A DNA stretch of 64,000 bases from NCBI GenBank assembly GCA_902363515.1, contig CABJAN010000008.1, forward strand, positions 62,001 through 126,000, given 5' to 3'. The first letter of the stretch is position 1. Every line of letters starts with the position of its first letter. The stretch is from Bacillota bacterium. Lineage in GTDB: Bacteria > Bacillota > Clostridia > Lachnospirales > Lachnospiraceae. Made by a program: the position numbers and the translations under genes. A model generated the notes under the pieces. It was not told the DNA's origin and ran no database searches. It saw only the letters and a list, made by a program, of their open reading frames with translations. Positions 1 to 9,662 of this stretch are shown one piece after another.

Positions 1-658
1 CTGCCCTAATCTGGTCATTTTCATCATCTCCTCAATTTCTTCCATTTCTACAGATTCCAAAAACTTATCTGCCATCGCATAAATCACCGCCTCTAATTTA
101 CTTTTCTCTTCTGTTTTTAAACACGCAGATTCCGAAACAATATGATACGCAGACTTAATGCGTTCTTTCAGTACTGACTCCCCACCCATTAGTGGAGTCA
201 ATACCAGACGCAGCAATTCTTCTCTGGTAATTTTCTCCCCGGTTTTGAGCTTTTCCTGCAGTTCCTGAAGCAGAATATCTGCATTGTCATTCTGCATAAT
301 AATAGGAACCACCCTATAGGTATTTACACCTTCTGAAAATTCTGTTACCGGATTCTTAATCTTACCGGAATACAGCACATAAGTAGTGTTTCAATCCCGG
401 TACACCTTCATTAGAACTCTGAAACTCAAAGTGTTTCCAGCTTCCGTCTTCCATAACCAGATTCATATCCTGATATCCTTTTCGGATTTCAATATAAACA
501 GACTCTGTCGGCGCGATAGATTTCACCTTTCCATGAATTCCCCAGTAAGGAAGCAAATCTTCCGCAAAATATTGCATAACCACCTTCATTGCCGCATCTT
601 CATGTTGAGCTGCCTGTTTCTTTGTCTTTTGTACGCACTTTTTTCTCTCATTTCCCAT
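1..658 (-). pseudogene. Broken Rpn-family (PD-(D/E)XK) nuclease gene, partial at window edge
   Basis: The N-terminal 98 codons (658 down to 362) read as the Rpn/PDDEXK transposase-like family common in Lachnospiraceae, with a KHFEFQS segment near residues 75-81 that fits the E-x-Q form of the nuclease core. The frame then runs into TAA at 362-364. The next frame carries the rest of the family without interruption to position 1 (YVLYSGKIKNPVTEF, then VVPIIMQND and AVIYAMADKFL blocks). At the junction GLK is followed directly by TTYVLYSG. From my memory of homologues about 18 residues are missing there, so this looks like a small internal deletion with frameshift and not a single-base error. 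The C-terminus lies outside the window. It is only distantly related to the two intact copies at 28.9 and 53.7 kb. Confidence 0.75.
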
Positions 659-982
659 CCGTTTTCCTTTCCGCAGGATTTTAAGAGAATGCTTTCCTTA
701 TACTATACCAAAAACCTATAACACAGACAATGTATTCCTGCTTATTTTATTACTCTGCTTTTATTTCTAAGGATTCTTTGACGAACTGTCTTCTGAAAAT
801 TATATTTTAGATATTGAAGTCTCACATTTATGTGAAACAAGAATAGATATTTTGTCTCTGATACAACTTTGAACCGGAATGATTTTCTCTATGTACATTC
901 TCTATGTACATTCTCTGTGTAAATTCAGTTTAATCTGCTTTTTCAGTTCTGTCAACAAAATTTCTATAAAATATTTTAACAC
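659..982. other. AT-rich intergenic stretch with no gene
   Basis: This lies between the broken Rpn gene and the GH3 gene terminator. I see no coding sequence, only a short tandem repeat (listed separately). It probably holds the promoter of the broken Rpn gene, but I could not pick a convincing -35/-10 pair. Confidence 0.5.
885..923. repeat. Three tandem copies of a 13-bp unit
   Basis: The unit TTCTCTATGTACA occurs twice in exact tandem, followed by a diverged third copy TTCTCTGTGTAAA. It is noncoding and its function is unknown. Confidence 0.7.
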
Positions 983-1030
983 AAAAAAGCAGCCTCTACT
1001 CCGCATATATACCTTGAGCAGGACTGCTTT
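983..1030 (-). terminator. Intrinsic terminator after the GH3 gene
   Basis: On the minus strand, AAAGCAG with an imperfect inner stem pairs with CTGCTTTTTTG 34 bases downstream of the GH3 stop. The T-run is in the right place for minus-strand transcription. Confidence 0.7.
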
Positions 1031-1063
1031 CTCTGTATTACAAATAAGTATCTATTTTTTCTT

Positions 1064-3349
1064 TTAGTTCTCTTCTGCCGCTGTCTGCAATTTCTGGATA
1101 AGTTCCTGAATCTCCTCTGTACTCATACCCATAAAACTTCTCATGGAACGCAGAGGCGCATTTTCCATCATTTTCAAAGACATTTCCGGCGTAATAGCTT
1201 CGGATGCTGCATTTCCTTCTTCTGCTTCCTGAGAACCGCCCATGTGCTCCATAAGGCTGGAGGACATATCTTCTATAATCGGTTTTGTCTTTGAATTTTC
1301 CAGCAATTCACTAATTGTAGTGTTCATGGTTACATATATCGGCAGTTCTGTGGTAGAAACTACATTCACAGTTTTGGCAAGACGTATATCCCGTGAAGAG
1401 GCTGCTGCCAAGATTTCATACTTCCCTGTTGCTGCATACCAATCCTGAATCTGTATGTTGTACCACGCAAAACTTCTCTTATCCAACTGCATCTGTACAG
1501 TTTTCTCTTCTCCTGGCTGCAATTCCACTTTTACGAAATTTTTCAGTTCCTTCACCGGGCGGCTTGCTGCTCCTGTTTTATCTGCCACATAAAGCTGAAC
1601 AATTTCCTTTCCTGCCATGTTTCCTGTATTTTTCACCTTTAAAGATACGGTTAAAGTATCTGTATCTTTGATTTCTTCTGCTGAAAGCTGCAAATCACTG
1701 TATTCAAAGGTGGTATAACTCAGACCATATCCAAATGGGTAGCGTACTGGCATTTCCTTTGTATCATAATAGCGATATCCCACAAATACACCTTCCCGAT
1801 ATTCTACGGTTCTTCCGTCTCCTGGGAAGAAGAGATAAGAAGGATTATCTGATAACTGGTATGGAATAGTTTCTGCCAGCTTTCCGCATGGATTTGCTTT
1901 TCCAAACAGCAGGTCTACCTCTGCCTGTCCCACTGCTTCTCCGCAGAGATATGCCTCCAAAATTCCCTTTACCTCATCTGCCCAAGGCATTTCCACTGGA
2001 GAACCATTATGAAGTACCACAACAACATTTTTCTGAACCTGGGCAATCCGGGAAATCAAAATATTCTGGCAATCCGGCATTCTCATATGGCTTCTGTCAT
2101 AGCCTTCGGATTCAAAAGCATCTGGCAGTCCGGCAAAAATCACTGCCACATCCGCCTCTTTCGCTGTCTGCACAGCTTCTGCAAGCAGAGCTTCGTCAAT
2201 CTTATCCTCTTTCACATCATACCCCTGTGCATAAGTCACTTCCGCAACCTCTTTCACTGCATCCAATGCACTGGTAATTTTGAACGAATTAATATGAGAG
2301 CTTCCACCACCCTGGAATCTTGGTTTCTCTGCAAACTTACCAATAAAGGCAATCTTCTGTCCTTGTGCTTTCAAAGGCAGAATTCCTTCATTTTTCAGAA
2401 GCACCATAGATTCTGCTGCGATTTTTCCTGCCAGCTTATGATCTTCTTCTCTGTCAAATTTTCCCTCTTGGCGGTTGTCTGCAAATTTAAATACAATATT
2501 TAAAATCCGTTCCACAGCAGTATCCAGAATCTGCTCATCCATTGTACCATTTTTTACTGCTTCCACAATCTCTCTGTCTGTGTTTCCATTGCCTCCCGGC
2601 ATTTCCAGTTCCAGTCCGGCTTTTAGGCCTTTCACTCTGTCATTCACAGCGCCCCAGTCTGACATGACATAACCTTCATAGCCCCATTCATCCCGCAGAA
2701 TTTCTGTCAGCAGTCTATGATTTTCAGAAGCAAATTCTCCGTTGATTTTATTGTAGGAACACATAACCGTATCTGGTTTTGCTTCTTTAATAGCAGTTTC
2801 AAAGGCTCCAAGATAAATTTCCCTGAAAGTTCGTTCATCAATTTCTGAAGAACAGGACATTCTTCGGTATTCCTGATTGTTAGCTGCAAAATGTTTAATG
2901 GAAGTTCCCACATTCTTAGACTGTACGCCTTTAATATGGGCTGCAGCCATCTGGGATGCCAGGTAAGGGTCTTCTGAAAAATATTCAAAGTTCCTTCCAC
3001 ACAGAGGGGAACGTTTAATGTTCACCGCCGGTCCCAAAATCACAGAAACATCCTCTGCCTGACACTCATCTCCCAGAGTCTCACCCATTTTCTCTAAAAG
3101 CTCCCTGTCAAAAGAGCAGGCCGTCGCGCAGGCTGTTGGGAAACAAACTGCCTTGATACTTTCATTTAACCCTAAATGGTCCGCTTCCGCAGCCTGTTTT
3201 CTCAGTCCGTGAGGTCCATCACTTACCATAACCTCTGGAATTCCCAGTCGCTCCACGCCTTTTAAATGCCAGAAATCCTTGCCGGAACACATACCGGCTT
3301 TCTCTTCCAGAGTCATTTGTTTTACCAGTTCTTTTACGTTTCGGTTCAT
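1064..3349 (-). CDS. GH3 beta-glucosidase with FnIII-like domain
   Basis: Glycoside hydrolase family 3 enzyme, 761 aa, with no signal peptide and so probably cytoplasmic, acting on imported beta-glucosides. The (beta/alpha)8 domain covers about residues 10-290, with SDGPHG at 43-48, KHF at 152-154 and the catalytic nucleophile Asp231 in VMSDWGA. The second alpha/beta domain follows, then a fibronectin-III-like domain at about 570-655, the order typical of BglX-like GH3. About 90 residues beyond that domain are acidic and Met-rich, an extension not needed for the fold. The start is set by AAGGAGT 8 bases before ATG. It lies 27 bases downstream of the metallophosphoesterase gene and may be co-transcribed with it. 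Substrate could be beta-glucoside or beta-xyloside; family membership does not decide this. Confidence 0.9.
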   Translation of the reverse strand: MNRNVKELVKQMTLEEKAGMCSGKDFWHLKGVERLGIPEVMVSDGPHGLRKQAAEADHLGLNESIKAVCFPTACATACSFDRELLEKMGETLGDECQAEDVSVILGPAVNIKRSPLCGRNFEYFSEDPYLASQMAAAHIKGVQSKNVGTSIKHFAANNQEYRRMSCSSEIDERTFREIYLGAFETAIKEAKPDTVMCSYNKINGEFASENHRLLTEILRDEWGYEGYVMSDWGAVNDRVKGLKAGLELEMPGGNGNTDREIVEAVKNGTMDEQILDTAVERILNIVFKFADNRQEGKFDREEDHKLAGKIAAESMVLLKNEGILPLKAQGQKIAFIGKFAEKPRFQGGGSSHINSFKITSALDAVKEVAEVTYAQGYDVKEDKIDEALLAEAVQTAKEADVAVIFAGLPDAFESEGYDRSHMRMPDCQNILISRIAQVQKNVVVVLHNGSPVEMPWADEVKGILEAYLCGEAVGQAEVDLLFGKANPCGKLAETIPYQLSDNPSYLFFPGDGRTVEYREGVFVGYRYYDTKEMPVRYPFGYGLSYTTFEYSDLQLSAEEIKDTDTLTVSLKVKNTGNMAGKEIVQLYVADKTGAASRPVKELKNFVKVELQPGEEKTVQMQLDKRSFAWYNIQIQDWYAATGKYEILAAASSRDIRLAKTVNVVSTTELPIYVTMNTTISELLENSKTKPIIEDMSSSLMEHMGGSQEAEEGNAASEAITPEMSLKMMENAPLRSMRSFMGMSTEEIQELIQKLQTAAEEN

Positions 3350-3376
3350 AATCGTTTACTCCTTTATCATCATATT

Positions 3377-4489
3377 TTATTTTCCCTGAACATGCAAAAC
3401 CACAATTTCGCTGTTACTCCCAATCCTCATGGGCATCTGAAAATATCCTGCTCCGGAAGACACCACACTCTGCGTCTTCTCCTCCTTAAAACATCCATAA
3501 AAGCCCTGTTTTCCATAAGCCAGCTTTGTAAAAACATCTGCCGGAAAAAACTGTCCTTTATGCGTATGTCCACATACAATCAAAGCAGCCTCCTGCTCCA
3601 CTGCTTCTTTAATTCCTGTTGGATTGTGATCAAGAATAATTGCCGGCTTATTTCGATTTTGTTTCTGAAGCAATGTATATAATGGTTTTCTGTCTGGATT
3701 TGTGGTGCTGTCATCTCTTCCAACCAACACAAAATCCTCTGTTTCGATGCACCCATCCAACAAAAATTCTATTCCGGCCTCTTTGTAAAACTTTCTCATT
3801 TCTCCGGTTGTTGCTTTAGGATCATGATTTCCCAGCACTGCATAAACCTGTCCTTTTGGCAGCAATTTTTGAAGTTCTGACGCAATTTCCTCTTTCTTAC
3901 AATAGTCAAAAGCATCCACATCAAATAAATCACCTGCTATCAGAACCATATCTGCCTGAATCTCATTTACCATTTCTATAATTTTTCGTAACTGTTTGAT
4001 ATCCACAAAAGTCCCTACATGAATATCACTTAAAAGTACGATTTTCTTCTCTTTCTGGAAATGCTCCAGAGGAATGTCATATTCCCTGATATACAATTTT
4101 TTTGCATGGCAAAACCCATACCCGGTTATGAGAATTGAACCAACAACAGGAATCATATAACAAGAATCCTTGTTAATCTGAAACAGCACATCTACAAAAT
4201 CATATACCCACAAAAGCATCACCAGATACAGTAAAAAGCACACAAAAACACTGCACACTTCATACAGATTTCTGGTTTTTTTCTTCTCTTTTTTGCTCTT
4301 AATATACACAAGCATATATCCCATAAGCACCAGCAAAGCAGTCAGAATCCACCACTTGCTATTACAGGAAAACAGGCTATCCAAAAGTCTTCCCATACGT
4401 TCAGACACATAAAAAGCAGAAAGCATGGAAAACAAAGCAAACAAGGCTGCAAATCCTTTTCCCCGTACAAACTTTCCAAAAAATTTCAT
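3377..4489 (-). CDS. Membrane-anchored metallophosphoesterase (YkuE-like)
   Basis: Calcineurin-like phosphoesterase of 370 aa, preceded by about 130 residues with several hydrophobic segments, so the catalytic domain is tethered to the membrane. The metal-binding motifs appear in order: LLSDIHVG, AGDLFD, LGNHD and GHTHKGQ. Such proteins act on phospholipid head groups or other phosphoesters; the substrate cannot be told from sequence. The longest open frame begins with a TTG at 4567 without a ribosome site. I chose the ATG at 4487-4489 (MKFFGKF), which has AAGGAAG 11 bases upstream and starts directly before the first hydrophobic segment. Confidence 0.85.
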   Translation of the reverse strand: MKFFGKFVRGKGFAALFALFSMLSAFYVSERMGRLLDSLFSCNSKWWILTALLVLMGYMLVYIKSKKEKKKTRNLYEVCSVFVCFLLYLVMLLWVYDFVDVLFQINKDSCYMIPVVGSILITGYGFCHAKKLYIREYDIPLEHFQKEKKIVLLSDIHVGTFVDIKQLRKIIEMVNEIQADMVLIAGDLFDVDAFDYCKKEEIASELQKLLPKGQVYAVLGNHDPKATTGEMRKFYKEAGIEFLLDGCIETEDFVLVGRDDSTTNPDRKPLYTLLQKQNRNKPAIILDHNPTGIKEAVEQEAALIVCGHTHKGQFFPADVFTKLAYGKQGFYGCFKEEKTQSVVSSGAGYFQMPMRIGSNSEIVVLHVQGK

Positions 4490-4593
4490 TTGTATATGCA
4501 CTTCCTTTATATCAGTATTAATTTTCGGATATATTGTCAGTATAGCACTTCTAAAATCTCCCAACAATAGAAAAATCTAACCCAAAGGTAGAA

Positions 4594-4646
4594 AAAACTG
4601 CTGCAGAGAGTAATATCCATTGATATTTGCTCTCTACAACAGTTTT
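4594..4646 (-). terminator. Terminator of the hicAB unit
   Basis: A long stem of about 24 pairs (AAAACTGTTGTAGAGAG opposite CTCTCTGCAGCAGTTTT, with wobbles) has a short loop, then TTTTTTC on the minus strand. It is 36 bases past the hicB stop. Confidence 0.8.
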
Positions 4647-4681
4647 CATTGTCTCACTTTATTCATTACCGAACATACCTG

Positions 4682-4891
4682 TTATGCATACATTAAGCGC
4701 CCTTTCGGTTCAGGAATTTTCCTTCCAAGTTGTGTTGCTGTTTCAATCCATTCATCTATTATTTTCTCTACATTTTCCAACGCTTCTGCAGCAGTTGCTC
4801 CATCTGCCATACACCCTGGCAATTCTGGCACATCTACAATCCATCTTCCGTCTTCTTCAGACCAGAAAATAATTCTTTCATATTTAGCCAT
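4682..4891 (-). CDS. hicB: HicB-family antitoxin, short form
   Basis: A 69-aa protein with the HicB N-terminal fold: IIFWSEEDGRWIVDVPELPGCMADGATAAEALENV is the typical degenerate RNase-H-like strand-helix pattern with the PELPGC-x-ADG signature. It would bind and neutralise HicA. It ends right after this domain and has no ribbon-helix-helix or HTH segment, so it cannot by itself be the DNA-binding autorepressor that longer HicB proteins are. It starts 2 bases after the hicA stop, so the two are translated together, toxin first, as in most hicAB operons. Confidence 0.85.
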   Translation of the reverse strand: MAKYERIIFWSEEDGRWIVDVPELPGCMADGATAAEALENVEKIIDEWIETATQLGRKIPEPKGRLMYA

Positions 4892-4893
4892 CT

Positions 4894-5145
4894 TTATACC
4901 TCCATTTTATATCGCAAAATTATATTCCTAACCTGCTTTACCTGATATGTCTTTGCCCTATTCCCGTCTGGCTGAATATTAATTATTTCTTCTATCCCTT
5001 CTTTATAATATATAAAATGATCGCCTTTTATTCTACATTGAAAACCTAATACTTCCAATAATTTTTGTAATTCTGAAAACTTTATATTTTTGTCTCTTAC
5101 ACCACTCATAATCGCAAAATATATTTTTTCAACTGTCGGCATCAT
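4894..5145 (-). CDS. hicA: HicA-family mRNA interferase toxin
   Basis: An 83-aa protein related to HicA toxins: a short double-stranded-RNA-binding-like fold with the catalytic His in IKGDHFIYY, preceded by KLLEVLGFQCR. HicA cleaves mRNA without the ribosome. The open frame extends upstream to 5214, but GAGGAAGGGG lies 4 bases before the ATG at 5145, so I start there (an ATG one codon later is equally possible). It is slightly longer at the N-terminus than a minimal HicA (about 60 aa). Two bases separate it from hicB. Confidence 0.8.
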   Translation of the reverse strand: MMPTVEKIYFAIMSGVRDKNIKFSELQKLLEVLGFQCRIKGDHFIYYKEGIEEIINIQPDGNRAKTYQVKQVRNIILRYKMEV

Positions 5146-5261
5146 TACGCCCCTTCCTCTTAATATCAAAATTACAATCTTCTTTCCAAAATTGCTGCCA
5201 CACTCAAAAAACATTTGATAATTTGCAGGTTTTTCTTCATATTTTCACGCCCTTTTTCTTT

Positions 5262-5290
5262 ATCATAACATTCTTAAAGCGCTTTAACAA
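5262..5290 (-). promoter_or_regulatory. hicAB promoter with palindrome in the spacer
   Basis: TTGTTA (5285-5290) and TATGAT (5262-5267) are 17 bases apart on the minus strand. A perfect 14-bp palindrome, TTAAAGCGCTTTAA (5274-5287), lies in the spacer and overlaps the -35 box, a good place for a repressor. Its core GCGC with A/T flanks resembles LacI-type or catabolite-repression sites, but the usual TG/CA ends are TT/AA. Confidence 0.6.
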
Positions 5291-5367
5291 CATTTTTTTG
5301 TTATGCCGATATTGGCATTTTAAAGCTGTATCTCCCCTTCTTTTCTCACAGTTTCTCCATCTATGAA

Positions 5368-5410
5368 GTGAAAATTCACTTTAATTCGAATGAAAAAAGT
5401 GAATTTTCAC
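5368..5410. repeat. 14-bp inverted repeat across the esterase stop codon
   Basis: GTGAAAATTCACTT (5368-5381) is exactly complementary to AAGTGAATTTTCAC (5397-5410). Each arm is itself nearly palindromic (GTGAA-N2-TTCAC). The arm at 5368 contains the esterase stop codon. There is no T-run after it on the minus strand, so it is not a classical terminator; it could protect the 3' end of the mRNA or hold two protein-binding sites. Confidence 0.7.
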
Positions 5411-6533
5411 CTGTCCGCAATGTTTTTTCACAATGCTCCCTTACAAAATTCGCCATTTCATCAATACAGTCTTCACTCTGAGGATACACACCGATATTAT
5501 CAATATATGCGTGTCCAAATCCTTTATACAGCACCATTTTTATCTCTACTCCTGCTTTATGCAGTTTCACTCCGTAACCCAGGGTTTCCATTTTCAGAAA
5601 ATCATGCTCACCTACGGTCAGGAATGTAGGCGGGGTTCCTTCCGGATTTTTTGTATAGGGATTCAGATAATTGTTTTTCACATCCTTTGTTCCCAGAACA
5701 GATTCCAGACCTCCGCTCATACCGGCGAACATGCCAAGCATTTTTTTCAGACCTCTTTTCTGCTTTGGCGCCATTTCATACTGTTCTAATTCCGGCTTAT
5801 AATATTCGTCCTGCACCTGAGCCATATTCAGAGTTGGATAGAGCAAAAGCTGGCCTTTTATCAGATGTTTTCCATCTTCCATATCACGGGTGGTGCAATA
5901 CTGTGCCAGATTTCCTCCTGCGCTGTCCCCGGATACAAAAATCCGGTATGCGCCTTCGCCAAACAATTCCTTATTTTCTCCAATCCACTGAAGAACGCGA
6001 TAGCAATCTTTATGACCTGTAGGATAAGGATTTTCCGGTGCCAGGCGGTAATCTACAGACACAGCCACAAGCCCTGTTTTTGCTACAAACATCTTCACTG
6101 CTTCTTCTACTACATCTGGAGAACCGCCGAAGAAACCGCCACCGTGTATGTAATAGAACACAGCTTTTGTATCCACTTCTCCAGAAGATTTTTTATAAAT
6201 GCGGACAGGAATCTGATATTCGTCCTCTGCCTTTACCAGACGATTTTCTATGGTGATTTTCTCTTCTACGCAGGGAACACTTTTTACTCCATTAAACATC
6301 TTCCGAAGATTGGCAATGCCTTTTTCTGAAGTGTCCATTTTCATGAGAAAAGAAGGCATCCATGCCATAATTTTCAGATTTTTCTTAGAATCCTCATACA
6401 GTCTTGGATCCATGGCTCCTTTTTCATCAGAATCCGGCAGATTTTTTACCAGAAGAGGCACGCCCTGGTATTCTTCCATTTTCTGTCTGTTTTTCAACGC
6501 ATACAGCAGACTTTCCTCATACTTCTTTCCCAT
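5376..6533 (-). CDS. HSL-family alpha/beta hydrolase (acetyl esterase-like)
   Basis: Carboxylic ester hydrolase of the hormone-sensitive-lipase group, 385 aa, with no signal peptide. The oxyanion-hole motif HGGGF is at 130-134, the nucleophile Ser204 is in GDSAGG, followed by an Asp in GEHDF and the His in GFGHAY near the C-terminus, so the triad is complete. It overlaps the upstream GH3 gene by 17 bases and is last in the five-gene operon from 12560. In this setting it probably removes acetyl or other acyl groups from imported oligosaccharides, which is inference from the neighbours. A role on small esters is the alternative. Confidence 0.85.
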   Translation of the reverse strand: MGKKYEESLLYALKNRQKMEEYQGVPLLVKNLPDSDEKGAMDPRLYEDSKKNLKIMAWMPSFLMKMDTSEKGIANLRKMFNGVKSVPCVEEKITIENRLVKAEDEYQIPVRIYKKSSGEVDTKAVFYYIHGGGFFGGSPDVVEEAVKMFVAKTGLVAVSVDYRLAPENPYPTGHKDCYRVLQWIGENKELFGEGAYRIFVSGDSAGGNLAQYCTTRDMEDGKHLIKGQLLLYPTLNMAQVQDEYYKPELEQYEMAPKQKRGLKKMLGMFAGMSGGLESVLGTKDVKNNYLNPYTKNPEGTPPTFLTVGEHDFLKMETLGYGVKLHKAGVEIKMVLYKGFGHAYIDNIGVYPQSEDCIDEMANFVREHCEKTLRTGENSLFSFELK

Positions 6534-8805
6534 TTAAATCCTCCCGCGTATAACGCCTGGTTCTCTCATCTTTAATAACACCCTGATAATTCAATCCAAA
6601 CCCAAAATCATAAACATGGCCCTCTGAATCTTTATAGCAGGCCATGTCAAAGGCAACATCTTCCTGCTGTTTTTCTACGGTTTCCATATTTTCCGGCATC
6701 TGAATTGGCAACAATCCCTCCGGTGTAAAGGCGCCTGTCAGAACATCTATGACAGCCTGGGGTGTTACCCCGTATTCTACCAGGATTGCATCAGAATATG
6801 GCTCAATCTCACTCATAACCATAGGATTTTTTACACTGATAACTGTTATTACCGGCTTCTCTCCCATTCGTTTTTTCGTTTCTATCACAGCATCTAAATC
6901 TGCTTCATTGGCTGCGGTATTCCATTTCCCCTGATAACTGCGGTTTTGGCTTTCTTCTAACGGGTCACCTCCCGCAATACTCTCTTTGCGTGCGTGTACC
7001 GCTTCATAAGGACGATACTGCAAGGTAATGGGCACATAGCCATTTCCGCCATTTTCTCTGTCACTTGGACTGTATCCAACAGAAATAGGAGATTCTGCGT
7101 AGCAGACTGCCACATCAGCTTCTTCCGGTGTTTCTACAACGGTGAAGCACTCTGCCAGCAATTTCTTTCCAGCGGGAGTAATGTTTTGCTCTGGTGTCGG
7201 GTGGCTCATAAAGTCCAGATAAGAACGGATAAAGCGGTTTGGTACATAAACTTTCAGCTCTTTTCCCTGAGTAAGAGGAAGTGTCTGATTTTTATTTTTC
7301 AGCATGGTAATAGAGCGTAGCTGAGAGCGGTATCCTTTTTCCATGAATTCCGGACAGCCAACCACTTTCTCAGAAACTTCCAAATCCAGATACGGATTTT
7401 CAAATAAGCCTGTACGAAAAATATTCAGAAGCAAACGGTATGCAGAACGGCGGAATCTGGCAGTGGCAGCCTCTTTGCCATAGGTCTTACAAAGCATCTC
7501 ATAAGCCTCCAGCACAGGCGCCGCATCATTATTGCCACCGAACTGGTCTACACCTGCTTCCAGCGCCTTATAGTGGCGCTCTGCCTCTGTAAGATGTTCC
7601 ACACCCCAGCATTTTCCGGCAAAAGTTTCTTCTGTTTCTCCAATGTCATGGGTAATGCCCCAGTCTGTGCAGACAACGCCTTCATATCCCAATTCTTCCC
7701 GCAAAAGGTCTTGAATCAGATATTTGCTGTAAGAGTTTCCTACATTTTCTCCGTTTTTCCGGTCTGTGTTATAGGAAATCGTATAATAAGGCATCACTGC
7801 GCTGGCTTTTCCTGTTTTTCCGTTCAGGGCAAAGGCTCCTTTTGTAAATGGTTTTAAATGCTCCTGGAAATTCTCTCTCGGATACACTGCATATTTTCCA
7901 TATCCATAGTGGGCGTCACGTCCGGCTTCTCCGCTGCCGCCTCCCGGAAAATGCTTCACCATGGTATTTACACTGTCTTTTCCCCAGCCATCCTGGCTGT
8001 CTCTGGTGGTCTGGAAACCATCACAATATGCTTTTGTCATATCAATAGTCATCTGAGTGTGTTCTCCAAAAGTATCACACAACCGCATCCAGCGTGGCTC
8101 TGTGGCTAAATCAATCTGAGGAGAAAGGGCTGTGGTGATTCCCAGCGCCCTGTATTCTGCGGAACCCATTTCACCAAATTCCTTCACTGCCTCCGGGTCA
8201 AAAGAAGCAGAAAGACCAATCCCATTCGCCCATTTGGAAATAGGTTCTCCGGTAACACCCATATACTCTGCCATAGAACCGGCTCCATGGCGTGGGTCAG
8301 AGCTGTTATTTGCAGGAATTCCAAAACCGGACTGCTCTGCCAGGGCCTGAAGTTTATTATTCCAGCGAACTGCTGCTTCTGTGCTTTCCAGTCCCATAAT
8401 CAAGACATGGCGTACCTTATCTTTTACAATAAATTCCTTTTGCTGGTCTGTTAATTCCCATGGCTTTACGCCGCTTTCTTCATAGGATTTCCCGTCATAG
8501 GTTCCTCCAAAGGCTGCTGCCAAAGGTCCCTTTGCCGGAATCAACTGGTGCGCGCTGTAAAGCATCAGTCCTGCAATATCTTCAATTTCCAGTCGTTCTG
8601 CCAAATCTCTGGCACGCTCTTCACTGGTCAGACGCCAATCTTCATAAGGCGCCAGCTCTCCGCTTCTTAAAAAATCTTTAAAAGCATAACCGTCCACCTC
8701 CAGAATGGGCACCTCACTGTCTGCTCCGATTCCAAGGCAGACACCGTTTCCATTATCCAGAATCACATATCCGTCTTTCTCAATTTTTTTCCATTTTCTA
8801 TCCAT
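6517..8805 (-). CDS. GH3 beta-glycosidase, intracellular
   Basis: Second GH3 enzyme in the window (762 aa), not closely similar to the one at 1064-3349. It has an N-terminal extension of about 70 residues, PRHGAG at 171-176, KHF at 284-286 and the nucleophile Asp381 in VVCTDWG. The C-terminal alpha/beta domain is present, but I do not see a clear FnIII-like domain at the end. No signal peptide. It lies 6 bases after the PAP2 gene and overlaps the esterase gene. In an operon with a GPH symporter and two esterases it most likely splits imported acylated or aryl beta-glycosides. Exact substrate not determinable. Confidence 0.88.
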   Translation of the reverse strand: MDRKWKKIEKDGYVILDNGNGVCLGIGADSEVPILEVDGYAFKDFLRSGELAPYEDWRLTSEERARDLAERLEIEDIAGLMLYSAHQLIPAKGPLAAAFGGTYDGKSYEESGVKPWELTDQQKEFIVKDKVRHVLIMGLESTEAAVRWNNKLQALAEQSGFGIPANNSSDPRHGAGSMAEYMGVTGEPISKWANGIGLSASFDPEAVKEFGEMGSAEYRALGITTALSPQIDLATEPRWMRLCDTFGEHTQMTIDMTKAYCDGFQTTRDSQDGWGKDSVNTMVKHFPGGGSGEAGRDAHYGYGKYAVYPRENFQEHLKPFTKGAFALNGKTGKASAVMPYYTISYNTDRKNGENVGNSYSKYLIQDLLREELGYEGVVCTDWGITHDIGETEETFAGKCWGVEHLTEAERHYKALEAGVDQFGGNNDAAPVLEAYEMLCKTYGKEAATARFRRSAYRLLLNIFRTGLFENPYLDLEVSEKVVGCPEFMEKGYRSQLRSITMLKNKNQTLPLTQGKELKVYVPNRFIRSYLDFMSHPTPEQNITPAGKKLLAECFTVVETPEEADVAVCYAESPISVGYSPSDRENGGNGYVPITLQYRPYEAVHARKESIAGGDPLEESQNRSYQGKWNTAANEADLDAVIETKKRMGEKPVITVISVKNPMVMSEIEPYSDAILVEYGVTPQAVIDVLTGAFTPEGLLPIQMPENMETVEKQQEDVAFDMACYKDSEGHVYDFGFGLNYQGVIKDERTRRYTREDLNGKEV

Positions 8806-8811
8806 TGATGT

Positions 8812-9645
8812 CTAAACCTCCTGTTTTTTTCTGAAAATTAAAGTCCGCAGCACTTCAAAAATGGTAAGGGAAAGTAAAATTCCCACGGTAACGTCGCTGG
8901 CAAAATGTGCGCCCATAAATACCCGGCTGATTCCAACCACTGCACACCAGATATAAACAAAAATATGCAAGGCTTTTTCTTTGTCTTTTAATGCCGGGAT
9001 AATCGGCGGCAAAAGAGTCAGTAAAATGACGCCTGCTGAATTCATGGAATGTCCGGATGGAAAAGATGCATATACATTATCAAATCCTCCTCTTGGAACA
9101 ATCTGATACCACCTGGTAAATTCTGCAATGGGGTCTGTCATTTCTCGGAAACGCATTCTTCCCCAGGTTGCCTTTAAAGAATTCATTATAATCAGCACAA
9201 GAATAAAATACAAAAGCGCAACTGCCGCAAACCGCAGTGCCTGGCTTTTGCAGGCTTTCGGAACCTGCATTGCCAGCCAGATTGCTGCTGCTACCATAAG
9301 AATTCCAATGACAGGAATCCAGCTTTTTGAAATCTCTCCCAGATTGTCTGAAAGATAATTCCAGGTCATAAACCCTCCCATATAGGAAAGAAAGAAGAGA
9401 AGAAAACCTGCGCCTAAAGCGCTTAAAAGGCTCACTGTTATATTCTTTTTTGACCGAAACCGGATTAACAAAGCGCAGGCCGTAATGGACAGAATCGTAA
9501 AGGGAATTTCGCCAATAACTTCTAAGACTCTGGCCCATCCTGGTTTCGTTGCAACAGCCATAGAAATCTGCAAATCTGTAAATGTAAAAATCAGCAAGCA
9601 CAAAAGTCCCACAGAAAATACTATTCTTCGTTCTTTTTTTGCCAT
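8812..9645 (-). CDS. PAP2-family membrane phosphatase
   Basis: Integral membrane phosphatase of 277 aa with about six hydrophobic segments. The three PAP2 signature blocks are visible: KATWGRMRF, PSGHS and SRVFMGAHFASD, giving the catalytic His pair and Arg. It would dephosphorylate a lipid phosphate such as phosphatidate or a prenyl pyrophosphate. It sits inside a glycoside-use operon, 17 bases from the carboxylesterase gene and 6 from GH3, with no obvious link to sugar breakdown. Confidence 0.85.
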   Translation of the reverse strand: MAKKERRIVFSVGLLCLLIFTFTDLQISMAVATKPGWARVLEVIGEIPFTILSITACALLIRFRSKKNITVSLLSALGAGFLLFFLSYMGGFMTWNYLSDNLGEISKSWIPVIGILMVAAAIWLAMQVPKACKSQALRFAAVALLYFILVLIIMNSLKATWGRMRFREMTDPIAEFTRWYQIVPRGGFDNVYASFPSGHSMNSAGVILLTLLPPIIPALKDKEKALHIFVYIWCAVVGISRVFMGAHFASDVTVGILLSLTIFEVLRTLIFRKKQEV

Positions 9646-9662
9646 GAAAATTCCCCTTTGCT

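Noticed and set aside
5146..5261. A 22-codon frame (MKKNLQIIKC...) between the hicAB promoter and hicA
   Set aside because: It has only a weak ribosome site and looks like ordinary AT-rich leader sequence; not supported enough to list as a gene.
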